Shown here piece by piece: positions 36,650-45,767 of a DNA stretch of 64,000 nucleotides. The notes below the pieces were generated by a model. It saw nothing but the letters and a program-made list of their open reading frames with translations. It did no database searches and was not told the DNA's origin. The stretch covers positions 62,001-126,000 of the forward strand of contig JAWKVX010000004.1 in assembly GCA_041397825.1 (NCBI GenBank), read 5' to 3'. A program made the position numbers and the translations under genes. The stretch is from JANNSX01 sp041397825 (GTDB lineage: Bacteria; Pseudomonadota; Alphaproteobacteria; Rhizobiales; Hyphomicrobiaceae). Position 1 is the stretch's first letter. Every line of letters starts with the position of its first letter.

Positions 36650-38062
36650 ATGGGCACGGGGCGGGCCGGATTCTTGAGCAGCGAGACCAAGCACTATTGG
36701 CAGCCGGCGCGACGGCTCGATGTTTTCGGCATCGAGATGTCCGAGCGACTCTTCGGACGGATGGTGGGCAGTGCGCTGATCGCCATGGTGTTTGCGGCAT
36801 TCGCAGCGCCCCGCTCGACACCGTTTCAGCTCGGCCTGGTCATGCTCATGGCCATTGCCGTCGTGGTGCGCGACGGCCGCCGCTGGGGCCCGCTGCTCCG
36901 GCCTTCGGTGCCTGTCGTGCTGCTGCTGGCGTTCTCCGGTTTCGCGCTCTTGTCCGCGATCTGGGCGCGCGATTCGGCGCGAGCCTTCGAGCTCGCATTG
37001 ATGTTCCTGGCGAATGTGCTGGGGGGCATCTTGCTCGTGCGCTGGGTCGAAGGCGAGTCCGGCGAGCGACTAGCGAGACTGGGTCTCGGACTTCTGATGG
37101 GGCTCTCGCTGGGATTGGCTTTCCTGACCCTCGAGATGTCGACAGGTCAGATCGTCAAACGCCTGCTGTTCAACAGCATCGATGTCTTCCGGCCTGACAC
37201 GGACAAGCATTTCGGTATCCGCCATGGCGAGATTGTGCGCATCGCCGTCTATTATCTCAATCGCGGAATAGCGGTGATGGTCTTGCTGCTGTGGCCGATT
37301 GCGCTGATCGCCTCTTTGTGGCCGGTGAAGTCGCGTCGCCGGTTGATGGTGTACGGCTTTCTCATCACGGCGACAGCGCTCACGGCCTTCTCGGCTCACG
37401 AGACCTCGAAACTGGCGCTCCTGCTCAGCTTTGCCGGTTTCGCACTTGCGCAGGCCTCGACGAAGTGGGCTTGGCGCAGTCTCTATGCGGTCTGGGTCGT
37501 TATGCTGGTCGGGGCGGTTCCAATGGCGCTGACGGCGCATCGTGCCGGCCTGGCAGAGGTCGAGGCGATCCAGGATTCGGGCCGTGCCCGCATCATTCTC
37601 TGGGGGGTGACGGCAGCTCGGACACTCGACAACCCGATCTTGGGCGTCGGCGCGGATTCTACGCGGGAGATCGACGCCGAGCTTGCCGCGACCGCCGTCA
37701 AGGAGGAGGGGGCTCCGTTCGCGCTTCGCACGGGTCGGCACGCGCACAATGTCTACCTGCAGACCTGGTTCGAGCTCGGTGGAATAGGTGCGGCGCTGAT
37801 GCTGGTGGCCGGGCTCGCTCTCTTTCGTCGTCTCTACGACTTGCCGGAACGTGCGCGTCCCTTCGTCTTTGCGGCGCTGGTCGCCGGCATCGTTATGGCA
37901 GGATTATCCTGGGGCTTGTGGCAGCCCTGGCTGGCCGCTGCCTACAGTTTGATGGCATTGTCGCTCGCCGTCGCCATCCGCTATGTGACAACCGGCATCG
38001 CGGACTTCTGGCGACCGCCCGACAGCGCAGGTTCAGGCGACGTGATCACCGGTTCGTCGTAG
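36650..38062 (+). CDS. O-antigen ligase (Wzy_C/WaaL-like) family membrane protein
   Basis: Polytopic inner-membrane protein of 470 residues with about twelve hydrophobic segments. The large periplasmic loop contains RARIILWGVTAARTLDNPILGVG and GRHAHNVYLQTWFELGGIG, the conserved region of the O-antigen ligase/polymerase family, including the key His of the HNxYLQ motif. It probably ligates or polymerises a surface polysaccharide or transfers glycan to a carrier. The first 30 residues are polar, and Met30 (36737) is an alternative start. No other polysaccharide genes are adjacent, so the substrate glycan is unknown. Confidence 0.83.
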   Translation: MGTGRAGFLSSETKHYWQPARRLDVFGIEMSERLFGRMVGSALIAMVFAAFAAPRSTPFQLGLVMLMAIAVVVRDGRRWGPLLRPSVPVVLLLAFSGFALLSAIWARDSARAFELALMFLANVLGGILLVRWVEGESGERLARLGLGLLMGLSLGLAFLTLEMSTGQIVKRLLFNSIDVFRPDTDKHFGIRHGEIVRIAVYYLNRGIAVMVLLLWPIALIASLWPVKSRRRLMVYGFLITATALTAFSAHETSKLALLLSFAGFALAQASTKWAWRSLYAVWVVMLVGAVPMALTAHRAGLAEVEAIQDSGRARIILWGVTAARTLDNPILGVGADSTREIDAELAATAVKEEGAPFALRTGRHAHNVYLQTWFELGGIGAALMLVAGLALFRRLYDLPERARPFVFAALVAGIVMAGLSWGLWQPWLAAAYSLMALSLAVAIRYVTTGIADFWRPPDSAGSGDVITGSS

Positions 38063-38088
38063 AACCTGCACCAAGCCAACAGATCGAG

Positions 38089-38529
38089 CTACCATTTGCC
38101 CGTGTTCGGCATCGACGCCCAGGGCTCGGCGGGCTCTTTCGCGGCTCCCTTCTGCAGAAGCTCGATCGAGATGTTGTCGGGGGAGCGAACGAAGGCCATG
38201 CGTCCGTCTCTCGGCGGCCGGTTGATGACGACTCCCATGTTCTGCAGCCGCTGGCAGAGTGCGTAGATGTCGTCGACCTCGTAGGCAAGATGCCCGAAAT
38301 TCCTGCCCTGGCCGTAGTCCTCTTTGTCCCAGTTGTATGTGAGCTCGAGAGCCGGAGCCTTGCCGTCCTTGAAGCTCTCGACGTCCTCCGGCGCGCAGAG
38401 GAAGATCAGAGTGAAGCGGCCCTGCGGGTTCTCATAGCGGCGCACCTCGACGAGGCCGAGCTTGTTGCAATAGAAGTCGAGCGACGGGTCGATATCAGCA
38501 ACGCGAACCATCGTGTGCAGGTACTTCAT
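38089..38529 (-). CDS. gloA: Lactoylglutathione lyase (glyoxalase I)
   Basis: Cytosolic metalloenzyme that converts the methylglyoxal-glutathione hemithioacetal to S-lactoylglutathione. At 146 residues it shows all four metal ligands in order: His5 (MKYLHTMVRV), Glu in ALELTYNWDKEDY, His in NFGHLAYEVDDIY and Glu in NISIELLQKG. The RYENPQGRFTLIFL segment is also typical. AGGAGAG precedes the ATG. Divergent from a 2-hydroxyacid oxidase gene, which could handle the lactate product; this link is inference. Confidence 0.93.
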   Translation of the reverse strand: MKYLHTMVRVADIDPSLDFYCNKLGLVEVRRYENPQGRFTLIFLCAPEDVESFKDGKAPALELTYNWDKEDYGQGRNFGHLAYEVDDIYALCQRLQNMGVVINRPPRDGRMAFVRSPDNISIELLQKGAAKEPAEPWASMPNTGKW

Positions 38530-38750
38530 TGGTGGTCTCTCCTTGCATGCCGTAGGGCTCTCGGTACGTAGTCTGGCCCGCCGGCCCTAACGAAGGCAAC
38601 CGGTCACCACGGAGATAGACGCGGGCGTTGTGCTCCGAGCGTCGGCGTGGCATGCCAACAGCGCGGGCTCTGGCCATTTCCCGCAGCCACCGGCAGCGGC
38701 TATCCTCAAGGTCCGGTGACACCTGAGCACGGCCTCGAAATCTGTCCCCC

Positions 38751-39974
38751 ATGCCAACCACAACGCTCGATGATGCGCGCGCCACATCCGACCGGGGCGG
38801 CCCGACGGAGCCGGATACGGCGCTGCTCGCCCGTTTCCCCGCCATCGGCTCGTTCCGGCCCGCCGCCCGGCGCCGGCTCCCGCGATTTGCGTTCGACTAT
38901 CTCGATGGCGCATGCGGCGACGAGGTGGCGGCCCGACGGAACTGCGAGGCGTTCCAGAGGATCGAGCTCAGGCCCCGCTTCGGCATCGACGTGAGCACGG
39001 TCTCGACGCAGATCGAGGTGCTCGGCCGGCGCTGGTCGAGCCCGATCGGCGTCTCGCCTGTCGGATACGGCAATATGTACTGGCCGGGCGCCGAGGAGGC
39101 GATCGCCGCGGCGGCCCAGCGTGCCAACGTGCCGTTCGTCCTCTCCACCGTCTCGATCAGATCGCTCGAGACGATTGCGGCCATCGCCCCCGACGTGCTC
39201 TGGTTTCAGCTCTATCATCTGGCCGACATGCGGCTCACCGAGGATCTCGTCCGGCGGGCTCGCGCCGCCGGCGTCGAGGTGCTGGTCTTCACCATCGATC
39301 TGCCGACCACCTCGAAGCGCAACCGCGATCTTCTCAATCGCTTCACCATGCCGTTCAAGCCGGGCGTCAAATTCTATGCCGGGCTGTTGCGCGCGCCCGC
39401 CTGGTCACTGGCGACGCTCAGGGCCGGACTGCCCTATCCGGCAACGCTCGTACCTTACGGCCCGCCAGGTCTGTCACCAGCCGAGGCCGCAGCGATCGTC
39501 GATCCGATGCTGTCGACGGTGACGACCTGGGAGCACGTCGCCCGTGTTCGCGAGCTCTGGCCGGGCAAGTTCGTCGTCAAGGGCGTCGTACGTGCCGACG
39601 ATGCCTTGAAAGCCATCAGCATCGGCGCCGATGCCGTGTTCGTCTCGAACCATGGCGGCCGCCAGTTCGACGCGGCTCCCGCCTCCATCGATGTCCTGCC
39701 GGATATCGCCGCGGCGGTCGGTGGCAAGGTGCCTTTGCTGCTCGACAGCGGCATCCGCAGCGGTCTCGACGTGCTGAAGGCCGTCGTCCGGGGTGCGAGC
39801 CTCGTGCTGTCGGGACGCTCGTTCTACTACGGGGCGGCAGCCCTCGGGCCGCGCGGCGGACCGCACGCGCTCTCGATCCTGCACAGCGAGCTTCTGAGCA
39901 ACATGCGCCAGATGGGGGTGACGACGCTTGCCGAGATCGCGAGCGACGGCCCCTGGGAGCGTCCGACGGGCTGA
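38751..39974 (+). CDS. FMN-dependent alpha-hydroxy-acid oxidizing protein (LldD-like)
   Basis: TIM-barrel flavoenzyme of 407 residues of the L-lactate/mandelate dehydrogenase and glycolate oxidase family. Family markers in order: FDYLDGACGDEVAARRN, RPRFGIDVSTV, PIGVSPVGYGNMYWPGAEEA, WFQLYHLADM, FVVKGV (catalytic Lys), SNHGGRQFDAAPAS (catalytic His, Arg) and LLDSGIRSGLDVLKAVVRGA with the FMN-phosphate region. The non-Lys/Arg start lacks a signal peptide. It faces away from gloA. The particular hydroxy acid (lactate, mandelate, glycolate) is undecided; the region before the barrel is slightly longer than in LldD. Confidence 0.9.
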   Translation: MPTTTLDDARATSDRGGPTEPDTALLARFPAIGSFRPAARRRLPRFAFDYLDGACGDEVAARRNCEAFQRIELRPRFGIDVSTVSTQIEVLGRRWSSPIGVSPVGYGNMYWPGAEEAIAAAAQRANVPFVLSTVSIRSLETIAAIAPDVLWFQLYHLADMRLTEDLVRRARAAGVEVLVFTIDLPTTSKRNRDLLNRFTMPFKPGVKFYAGLLRAPAWSLATLRAGLPYPATLVPYGPPGLSPAEAAAIVDPMLSTVTTWEHVARVRELWPGKFVVKGVVRADDALKAISIGADAVFVSNHGGRQFDAAPASIDVLPDIAAAVGGKVPLLLDSGIRSGLDVLKAVVRGASLVLSGRSFYYGAAALGPRGGPHALSILHSELLSNMRQMGVTTLAEIASDGPWERPTG

Positions 39975-40066
39975 CGTCGTGCGACCACCGGATGCGTCCG
40001 CTGGACAGGCCGGCCATCCGGGGGCTATCTGCAGGCTGACCCGTAGCCCCCCGCCGCCGGCCCATC

Positions 40067-41197
40067 ATGCGCCCCGAATGGAACAAAGCCCGCCGAATTG
40101 TCGTCAAGGTCGGATCGGCACTGCTCGTTGACCGAACATCCAGCCGGTTGAAGACGACATGGCTCAACTCGCTGGCTGACGACGTGGCGTCACTGACCGC
40201 GGAGGGCAGGGAGATCGTGCTCGTCTCGTCGGGCGCGATCGCGCTCGGCAGGGGCGCGCTCGGGTTGCCCAAGGGGGCGCTCGAGCTCGAGGAAAGCCAG
40301 GCCGCCGCCGCCGCCGGACAGATCTCGCTCGCCGCGGCCTACCAGGATGTTTTTCGCGCTCGGGGTCTGGCGGCTGCCCAGGTGTTGCTCACGCTCGGCG
40401 ATACCGAGGAGCGCCGCCGCTATCTCAATGCCCGCTCCACCATCGCGACGCTACTGAGGCTCAAGGCGATCCCCGTGGTCAACGAGAACGATACGGTGGC
40501 GACGAGCGAGATTCGCTACGGTGACAACGATCGGCTCGCCGCCCGGGTCGCTTCCATGACCAGCGCCGACTGTCTCGTGTTGCTCTCGGACGTCGATGGT
40601 CTCTATACCGCGCCGCCGTCCAGCGATCTCACGGCGCGGCTCGTCGAGGAGGTGAGGGACCTGTCGCCCGATATCGTCGCCATGGCCGGCGACGCTGGAA
40701 CCGAGCTCTCCCGCGGCGGTATGGTGACGAAGTTGCAGGCCGCCCGTATTGCCATGGGGGCTGGCACGAACATGGTCATCGCCTCGGGCAAAGTCCTCAA
40801 TCCCCTCATGGCACTCGCGGCGGGCGGCCGGGCGACCTGGTTCGTCGCCCCCTCCGATCCCGTGGCAGCGCGCAAGCGCTGGATCGCCGGTACGCTCGAA
40901 CCAAAAGGTGCTGTGATCGTCGATGATGGCGCGGCGTCCGCTCTCGATGCAGGAAAGAGTCTCCTGCCGGCCGGTGTTCGCCGGATCGAGGGCCGCTTCG
41001 AGCGCGGCGACGCCGTGGTCATCCGCTCGCTCGCCGGTCGCGATCTCGGCCGCGGCCTGATCGCCTACGGTTCCGAGGACGCCGCACGCATCATCGGCAA
41101 GAGGTCCAAGGAGATCTCCGAGATCCTCGGGTTCGAGGGGCGGGCCGAGCTGATCCATCGGGACGACATGGCGCTGACCCGACAGTCGACGGGCTAG
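40067..41197 (+). CDS. proB: Glutamate 5-kinase
   Basis: First enzyme of proline synthesis from glutamate. The 376-residue protein has the amino-acid-kinase core (RRIVVKVGSALLVD, LVSSGAIALGRGAL, PVVNENDTVATSEIRYGDND, VLLSDVDGLYT) and a C-terminal PUA domain from about residue 280 (KGAVIVDDGAASAL, FERGDAVVIRSLAGRDLGRG), the arrangement of full-length ProB. It usually sits next to obg and proA, but here stands alone between an oxidase and a photolyase. Start ATG 40067 lacks a clear ribosome-binding site. Confidence 0.95.
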   Translation: MRPEWNKARRIVVKVGSALLVDRTSSRLKTTWLNSLADDVASLTAEGREIVLVSSGAIALGRGALGLPKGALELEESQAAAAAGQISLAAAYQDVFRARGLAAAQVLLTLGDTEERRRYLNARSTIATLLRLKAIPVVNENDTVATSEIRYGDNDRLAARVASMTSADCLVLLSDVDGLYTAPPSSDLTARLVEEVRDLSPDIVAMAGDAGTELSRGGMVTKLQAARIAMGAGTNMVIASGKVLNPLMALAAGGRATWFVAPSDPVAARKRWIAGTLEPKGAVIVDDGAASALDAGKSLLPAGVRRIEGRFERGDAVVIRSLAGRDLGRGLIAYGSEDAARIIGKRSKEISEILGFEGRAELIHRDDMALTRQSTG

Positions 41198-41297
41198 CGA
41201 GTCCGATGAGGTCGTGCGACCGTTCGCCGGCTCGCTCGGCCGGAGCCGCGCCGGGGTCCGAAGGCAGGCACAACGATGAAGCGTCCAGGATGTGGCC

Positions 41298-42740
41298 ATG
41301 GGTCCCTCGATCGTCGTCTTCAGCCTCGATTTGCGTCTGAGCGACCACGCGGCACTGACCGCGGCCGCCCGCGAAGGGCCGGTCGTTCCACTCTTCGTGC
41401 TCGATGAAACCGAAACCGGAGGCCGTCCGATGGGTGGCGCCGGCCGGTGGTGGCTCCACGGCAGCTTGCAGGCCCTCGATCAGGCGCTCAGGTCCAGCGG
41501 CAGCCGGCTCATCTGCCGGCGCGGTGCGACTGTCGACGTGATCCGGAGCGTGGCCAAAGCCACCGAGGCACGCTCAGTGCGCATCACGCGCGCCTACGAG
41601 CCTGGGGCCGCAGGGCGCGAAAGCGCCCTCAAATCCGCCCTCGCGATGAACGGCATCGGTCTGCATCGCCATGGCGGACGACTGCTGTTCGAGCCCGAGC
41701 AGGTCCGGACGAACGATGGTGGGCCGTTCAAGGTATTCACTGCCTTCTGGCGCGCTGCCTCGCGGCTCGATCCGCCAGCCCGGCCACAAGGCGTGCCAGA
41801 CCTCACCCCACCCGACCGCTGGCCGGCGAGCGAGCCGATCGAGCGCTGGGACCTCGCGCCCAAGCGGCCGAACTGGGCTGCGGCCTTCCCTGACCACTGG
41901 TCACCGGGAGAGGCCGGCGCCGAGGCGCGTCTTGCCGCCTTCATCGATAGCGCCCTCCGCGACTACGGCGACAACCGGAACCGCCCGGATGTCGTGGGCA
42001 CGTCGAGGCTTTCGCCGCACTTGCATTTCGGCGAGATCAGCCCGCGGGTCGTCTGGCACCGCATCATGGCTGCTGCCGAAGCCGATCCCCGACTGCAGGC
42101 CGGTGCCGAGGTCTACCTGCGGGAAATCGGCTGGCGCGAGTTCTCGTTCCATGTATTGCATCACTGGCCGCATCTTCCCGAGAGTCCATTCCGGCCCGAG
42201 TTCGCCCGCTTCCCGTGGCAAGAGGATGCCGACTTGCTCCGCGCCTGGCAGAAGGGAGCGACAGGCTACCCGATCGTCGATGCGGGCCTGCGGGAGCTCT
42301 GGCAAACGGGCTGGATGCACAATCGCGTTCGCATGATCGCGGCGTCCGTGCTCGTCAAGAGCCTGCTCGTGCCGTGGCAGGCGGGCGAGCGCTGGTTCTG
42401 GGACACCCTGGTCGACGCCGACATGGCCAACAATGCGGCCGGCTGGCAGTGGGTGGCCGGCTCGGGCGCCGACGCGGCTCCCTATTTCCGCATCTTCAAT
42501 CCCGTGAGCCAGGGACGGAAGTTCGACCCCGAGGGGACCTATGTGCGGCGTTGGGTTCCCGAGATCGCCGGGCTTCCCGATACCCTGGTGCACGCCCCTT
42601 TCGAGGCGACCGCCGTCGAGCTCGAGGACGCCGGCATTCGCCTTGACCGGACGTATCCGCGGCCCATCGTCGACCATAAGCTTGCCCGGGAGCGGGCCCT
42701 TGCCGCCTTCGCGACGCTGAAGGCCGGTCGAGAGGGCTGA
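41298..42740 (+). CDS. phrB: Deoxyribodipyrimidine photolyase
   Basis: Light-driven flavoenzyme that splits cyclobutane pyrimidine dimers. The 480-residue protein has an N-terminal alpha/beta antenna domain (IVVFSLDLRLSDHAALTAA; VIRSVAKATEARSVRITRAY) and a helical FAD domain with SRLSPHLHFGEISPR, YLREIGWREFSFH, and GYPIVDAGLRELWQTGWMHN. Near the C-terminus, DADMANNAAGWQWVAGSGAD and YFRIFNPVSQG are the class I CPD photolyase signatures. ATG 41298 is preferred; a GTG lies 6 bases earlier. The antenna cofactor type cannot be read. Confidence 0.95.
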   Translation: MGPSIVVFSLDLRLSDHAALTAAAREGPVVPLFVLDETETGGRPMGGAGRWWLHGSLQALDQALRSSGSRLICRRGATVDVIRSVAKATEARSVRITRAYEPGAAGRESALKSALAMNGIGLHRHGGRLLFEPEQVRTNDGGPFKVFTAFWRAASRLDPPARPQGVPDLTPPDRWPASEPIERWDLAPKRPNWAAAFPDHWSPGEAGAEARLAAFIDSALRDYGDNRNRPDVVGTSRLSPHLHFGEISPRVVWHRIMAAAEADPRLQAGAEVYLREIGWREFSFHVLHHWPHLPESPFRPEFARFPWQEDADLLRAWQKGATGYPIVDAGLRELWQTGWMHNRVRMIAASVLVKSLLVPWQAGERWFWDTLVDADMANNAAGWQWVAGSGADAAPYFRIFNPVSQGRKFDPEGTYVRRWVPEIAGLPDTLVHAPFEATAVELEDAGIRLDRTYPRPIVDHKLARERALAAFATLKAGREG

Positions 42741-42782
42741 GGGTGGCTTGGGATTTGCCGGGGAAGCGGCTACTGCTGGGTC

Positions 42783-43109
42783 ATGACAACGGCCCGCCCT
42801 TCCGATGACGAGCTGACCGAGGCGATCCTGGCGCTGCTCGCCGCGCGCGGCGTGGGCCGGTCGATCGACCCGTCCGATGTGGCGCGACGCCTGCTCGGAG
42901 ACGCCGGGCCATGGCGGGCCGAGTTGAAACGCATCCGGAGCCTTGCCGGTCGGCTCGCCCGGGACGGCAGGATCGTCATCCTTCGCCACGGCAAGCCAGC
43001 CGGTGAGGGACCCGTCCGCGGCGTCATTCGACTGGCGCGTGGACCGCTCTTCGAGGGTGCGGGAGACGGAAACGAGACGACGGCTATCCAAGAGGAAGAG
43101 ACCCGATGA
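42783..43109 (+). CDS. DUF3253 family protein
   Basis: Small cytosolic protein of 108 residues with a helix-rich fold resembling a winged helix: TEAILALLAARGVGRSIDPS, then DVARRLLGDAGPWRAELKRI and LARDGRIVILRHGKPA, ending in the family's GVIRLARGP strand. This is the usual DUF3253 pattern (small proteins of unknown role, possibly DNA-binding by fold). Its stop overlaps the start of the downstream PLP-enzyme gene by ATGA, so the two are co-translated. Confidence 0.78.
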   Translation: MTTARPSDDELTEAILALLAARGVGRSIDPSDVARRLLGDAGPWRAELKRIRSLAGRLARDGRIVILRHGKPAGEGPVRGVIRLARGPLFEGAGDGNETTAIQEEETR

Positions 43110-44257
43110 CGAGATCGAACCGGCCCTTGAGCGACGAGACTGCGGTCGCGCAGGCCATGCACTTCCTCGATCAGACGACGGGATCGGTGGCGCCGCCCAT
43201 TCATCCCTCGACGACTTTCGCGCGCCGCGAGGACTACGAGCTGATCAGCGAGTTCAGCTATGCGCGGTCGGGCAGCCCGACCATCAACCTGGCCGAGCGG
43301 ATCATCTGTGGGCTCGAAGGCGGCGCGGCATCGCTGCTCTATGGCTCAGGACTCGCGGCCATTGCCGCAGTGTTCGAGACCATCAGGGCCGGCGAGCATG
43401 TGGTGGTTCCGCGCATCATGTATTTCGGCGCACTGTCCTGGTTGAGACACCTGGCGGCACGCAAGGGATTCACGCTCGATCAGTTCGACCAGCAGGATAT
43501 CGAGACGCTGCGGGACGCGGTCAAGCCGGGCAAGACCCGGCTCGTGTGGATCGAGACTCCGGCTAATCCGACGTTCGAGGTCGTGGACATCGTCGAGGCG
43601 GCACGGATCGCGCACGAGGCCGGCGCCATTCTCGGCGTCGACGGCACGAATGCTCCGCCCTGCACGACGAAGGCCCTGGATTTCGGCGCCGACATCGCCT
43701 TTCATTCGGCGACCAAGTTCCTCAATGGTCATTCGGACATGACCGGCGGCGTGGTGACCGTCCGTACGAAGGGCGACCTCTTCACCGAGCTCGAGTTTAC
43801 ACGGCATCAGGCAGGCGCAGTGCTGGGGGCCTTCGAGGCCTGGCTGCTGGTTCGCGGCCTGCGCACATTGTTCGTCCGCTTCGAGCGTCAATCGTCAAAT
43901 GCGCTCGAGATTGCCCGGCACTTCGAGGGACATCCCAAACTCGCGAGGGTGATTTATCCGGGGCTGGCGAGCCACCCCGCGCACGCCATCGCCTGCCGTC
44001 AGATGACGAATGGCTTCGGCGGCATGATGGCCATCCTCGTCAAGGGTGGAGCGGCGGAGGCTAGGCGCGTCGCCGGCGCCTGCCGCGTCTTCTATCCGGC
44101 AACCTCGCTTGGCGGCGTCGAGAGCCTGATCGAGCACCGCAAGACCATCGAATCGCCGGAGAGCGTTGTGCCAGAGAACCTCATCCGGATTTCCGTCGGC
44201 ATCGAGAAGGCCGCCGACCTGATCGACGACCTCGAGCAGGCGCTCGAGCGGATTTGA
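43106..44257 (+). CDS. Cys/Met-metabolism PLP-dependent enzyme (cystathionine beta-lyase-like)
   Basis: PLP enzyme of 383 residues of the trans-sulfuration family, which cleaves or forms thioether bonds of cystathionine and related amino acids. Motifs: PPIHPSTTFAR, FSYARSGSPTINLAERI, VWIETPANPTFEVVDI, the PLP-lysine segment AFHSATKFLNGHSDMTGGVV, and the C-terminal ATSLGGVESLIEHR and IRISVGIEKAADLIDDLEQA. These fit cystathionine beta-lyase (MetC) best, but gamma-lyase or gamma-synthase activity cannot be excluded by motif alone. Coupled to the DUF3253 gene. Confidence 0.9.
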   Translation: MTRSNRPLSDETAVAQAMHFLDQTTGSVAPPIHPSTTFARREDYELISEFSYARSGSPTINLAERIICGLEGGAASLLYGSGLAAIAAVFETIRAGEHVVVPRIMYFGALSWLRHLAARKGFTLDQFDQQDIETLRDAVKPGKTRLVWIETPANPTFEVVDIVEAARIAHEAGAILGVDGTNAPPCTTKALDFGADIAFHSATKFLNGHSDMTGGVVTVRTKGDLFTELEFTRHQAGAVLGAFEAWLLVRGLRTLFVRFERQSSNALEIARHFEGHPKLARVIYPGLASHPAHAIACRQMTNGFGGMMAILVKGGAAEARRVAGACRVFYPATSLGGVESLIEHRKTIESPESVVPENLIRISVGIEKAADLIDDLEQALERI

Positions 44258-44260
44258 GTG

Positions 44261-45190
44261 CTACGTCCCGGTCTCGTTGATGATGCGCGCCAGGCCGAAG
44301 CTCCGGGCAAGATCACGGCGGGCACGCTTGCCGGCTTCGATGTCCCAGCCGTTGATGACGGCGAGCCGGAAGCCGCCCGGCGGATTGGAGTGCCAGTCGT
44401 TGGTTTGATCCTCGTGGAATGTGATCTGCAGGCTCGAGATGCCGGGCCGGCCGAGGATGTCGTCCTGCAGAGCCTGCGGTGGGTGGCGGTAATGACCGTC
44501 GGCCGGCCCGAAGAGCGCGACCGAGTAGCCGTCCCGCCGGCCGCGATCTTCGAAGCTCCAACGCTGCGCCGCATAAAGCCCAACGAGCGCATCGACCCAG
44601 GGCCGCCCGCCGTAGATGTCGGGCCATTGGTCGGAGAATCGCAGATGCAGCTCGATGATGCGGGCACCAATGGTCTCGAAATTCAGCATGCCCGTGTAGT
44701 CCGCGAGATGATCAGCGATCCAGGCGCCGACATAGTTCTCGATCTCCGGCTTGGCATCGGCAAAGATGGTCCAATAGTCGAACATACCCTGGCCCGCCGG
44801 AATGCCCGAGGCATGGCGCCACCATCTGACCTGCCCCCGCTCGACCGCGACGTCCGTCGAGACGTGGGCGCCGTCGAGCAGCTCCATCCACATATGGCCC
44901 GGCCGGCAGAGGCGCTCATAGTCGGCCAAAGACGACAGGATGGCGCTATCGGCGCCCATGCCATGGAGATTCATGATCGGCTTGGAGAAGACGGGGTAGT
45001 GCTCGGGCCGCACCCCGTAGGGTCCGCAGGCCAGCCCCTGGCTCACGACGACGTCGAGCTTGTTGTAGACCCAGCGATGCCTCGGGTTCCATGCCCATGC
45101 CTCGGGATCGGAGGCGGGGATGTCGACATCCTCCGGACAGGCCACGTCGGCGAAGAATTGCAGGCTCCAGTCGCTGTCGTGAATGGGCAT
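44261..45190 (-). CDS. Uncharacterised protein, ATP-grasp-like by pattern
   Basis: Protein of 309 residues with no signal or membrane segment, rich in Trp, Asp and His (HRWVYNKLDVVVSQG, HYPVFSKPIMNLHGMG, WWRHASGIPAG). I do not recognise an established family. The order VFSKPI, then PGHMWMELLDGAHVSTDVAV, then TGMLNFETIGARIIELHLRF resembles the lysine, E-loop and E-x-N metal-binding elements of ATP-grasp ligases. This is inference only. The frame remains open upstream to 45739, but that part is antisense to the next gene. Start ATG 45190 has GGGACGACG before it. Divergent from a Cys-rich secreted protein across 96 bases. Confidence 0.68.
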   Translation of the reverse strand: MPIHDSDWSLQFFADVACPEDVDIPASDPEAWAWNPRHRWVYNKLDVVVSQGLACGPYGVRPEHYPVFSKPIMNLHGMGADSAILSSLADYERLCRPGHMWMELLDGAHVSTDVAVERGQVRWWRHASGIPAGQGMFDYWTIFADAKPEIENYVGAWIADHLADYTGMLNFETIGARIIELHLRFSDQWPDIYGGRPWVDALVGLYAAQRWSFEDRGRRDGYSVALFGPADGHYRHPPQALQDDILGRPGISSLQITFHEDQTNDWHSNPPGGFRLAVINGWDIEAGKRARRDLARSFGLARIINETGT

Positions 45191-45211
45191 CGTCGTCCCG
45201 GTCGGAGGCCG

Positions 45212-45240
45212 TTGATCCGCTCTTCCAAGCTGACTATAGA
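45212..45240 (+). promoter_or_regulatory. Sigma-70-type promoter for the Cys-rich secreted protein
   Basis: TTGATC (45212-45217), 17-base spacer, TATAGA (45235-45240), about 46 bases before the ATG at 45287. Both hexamers match consensus at 4 of 6, with ideal spacing. Confidence 0.45.
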
Positions 45241-45286
45241 CTGAAACCGCAGGCCGCGATCGGGCCTTGTCCTCAGGGAGTCGTCG

Positions 45287-45730
45287 ATGCGCCTCGCAAC
45301 TGTCGCCGCCGTGCTCGCCCTCTTCGCCGCCATGGCCTCGGCGACCGCTGCCGAGCCGATGGCCTTCGCTGCCGCTCAAGCCCCGGAGCAGGGCTTCTTC
45401 ACGTGCCACGCGGCAACGGCGGAGTCGGCGGCCGGATGTGCCCTGAAGAAATGTACCGACAGCAACGCTTCGGAATGCGCCGTGATGGTGGCCTGTGCTA
45501 CCGGTTGGGCCGGCACGATGGGCGTCATGCTGGAAGAGGTGCACTTCACCGACACGGTCTGCGGCGCGCCGTCCAAGCAAGCGGCCATCCAGGCGCTCGT
45601 CGCCTTCTGTCGCGGTCGGCTGCCGCATGTCCGGGAGTGCTTCATCTCGGAGGTCTGGTCGCCCGAAGGGCAGTCCGAGAAGGTCGAGCGCACGATCACC
45701 AAAGAGCAGCTGACGAAGAAGAAGTCGTAG
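45287..45730 (+). CDS. Secreted Cys-rich protein of unknown function
   Basis: Protein of 147 residues with a clear Sec signal (MRLATVAAVLALFAAMASAT, cleavage expected after TAA near 22). The mature chain has eight Cys (FFTC, AGC, KKC, SEC, VAC, TVC, AFC, REC), an even number suited to four disulfides, and a Lys-rich end (TKEQLTKKKS). The first half, with ESAAGCALKKC and ECAVMVACA, faintly recalls the Cys-rich DUF4189 pattern, but I would not assign it. AGGGAG precedes the ATG and a sigma-70-like promoter lies upstream. Followed after 37 bases by an NTF2-like gene. Confidence 0.75.
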   Translation: MRLATVAAVLALFAAMASATAAEPMAFAAAQAPEQGFFTCHAATAESAAGCALKKCTDSNASECAVMVACATGWAGTMGVMLEEVHFTDTVCGAPSKQAAIQALVAFCRGRLPHVRECFISEVWSPEGQSEKVERTITKEQLTKKKS

Positions 45731-45767
45731 ACGCCGCAATACCCATCAAGAACGCGAGAGAGCCTGC

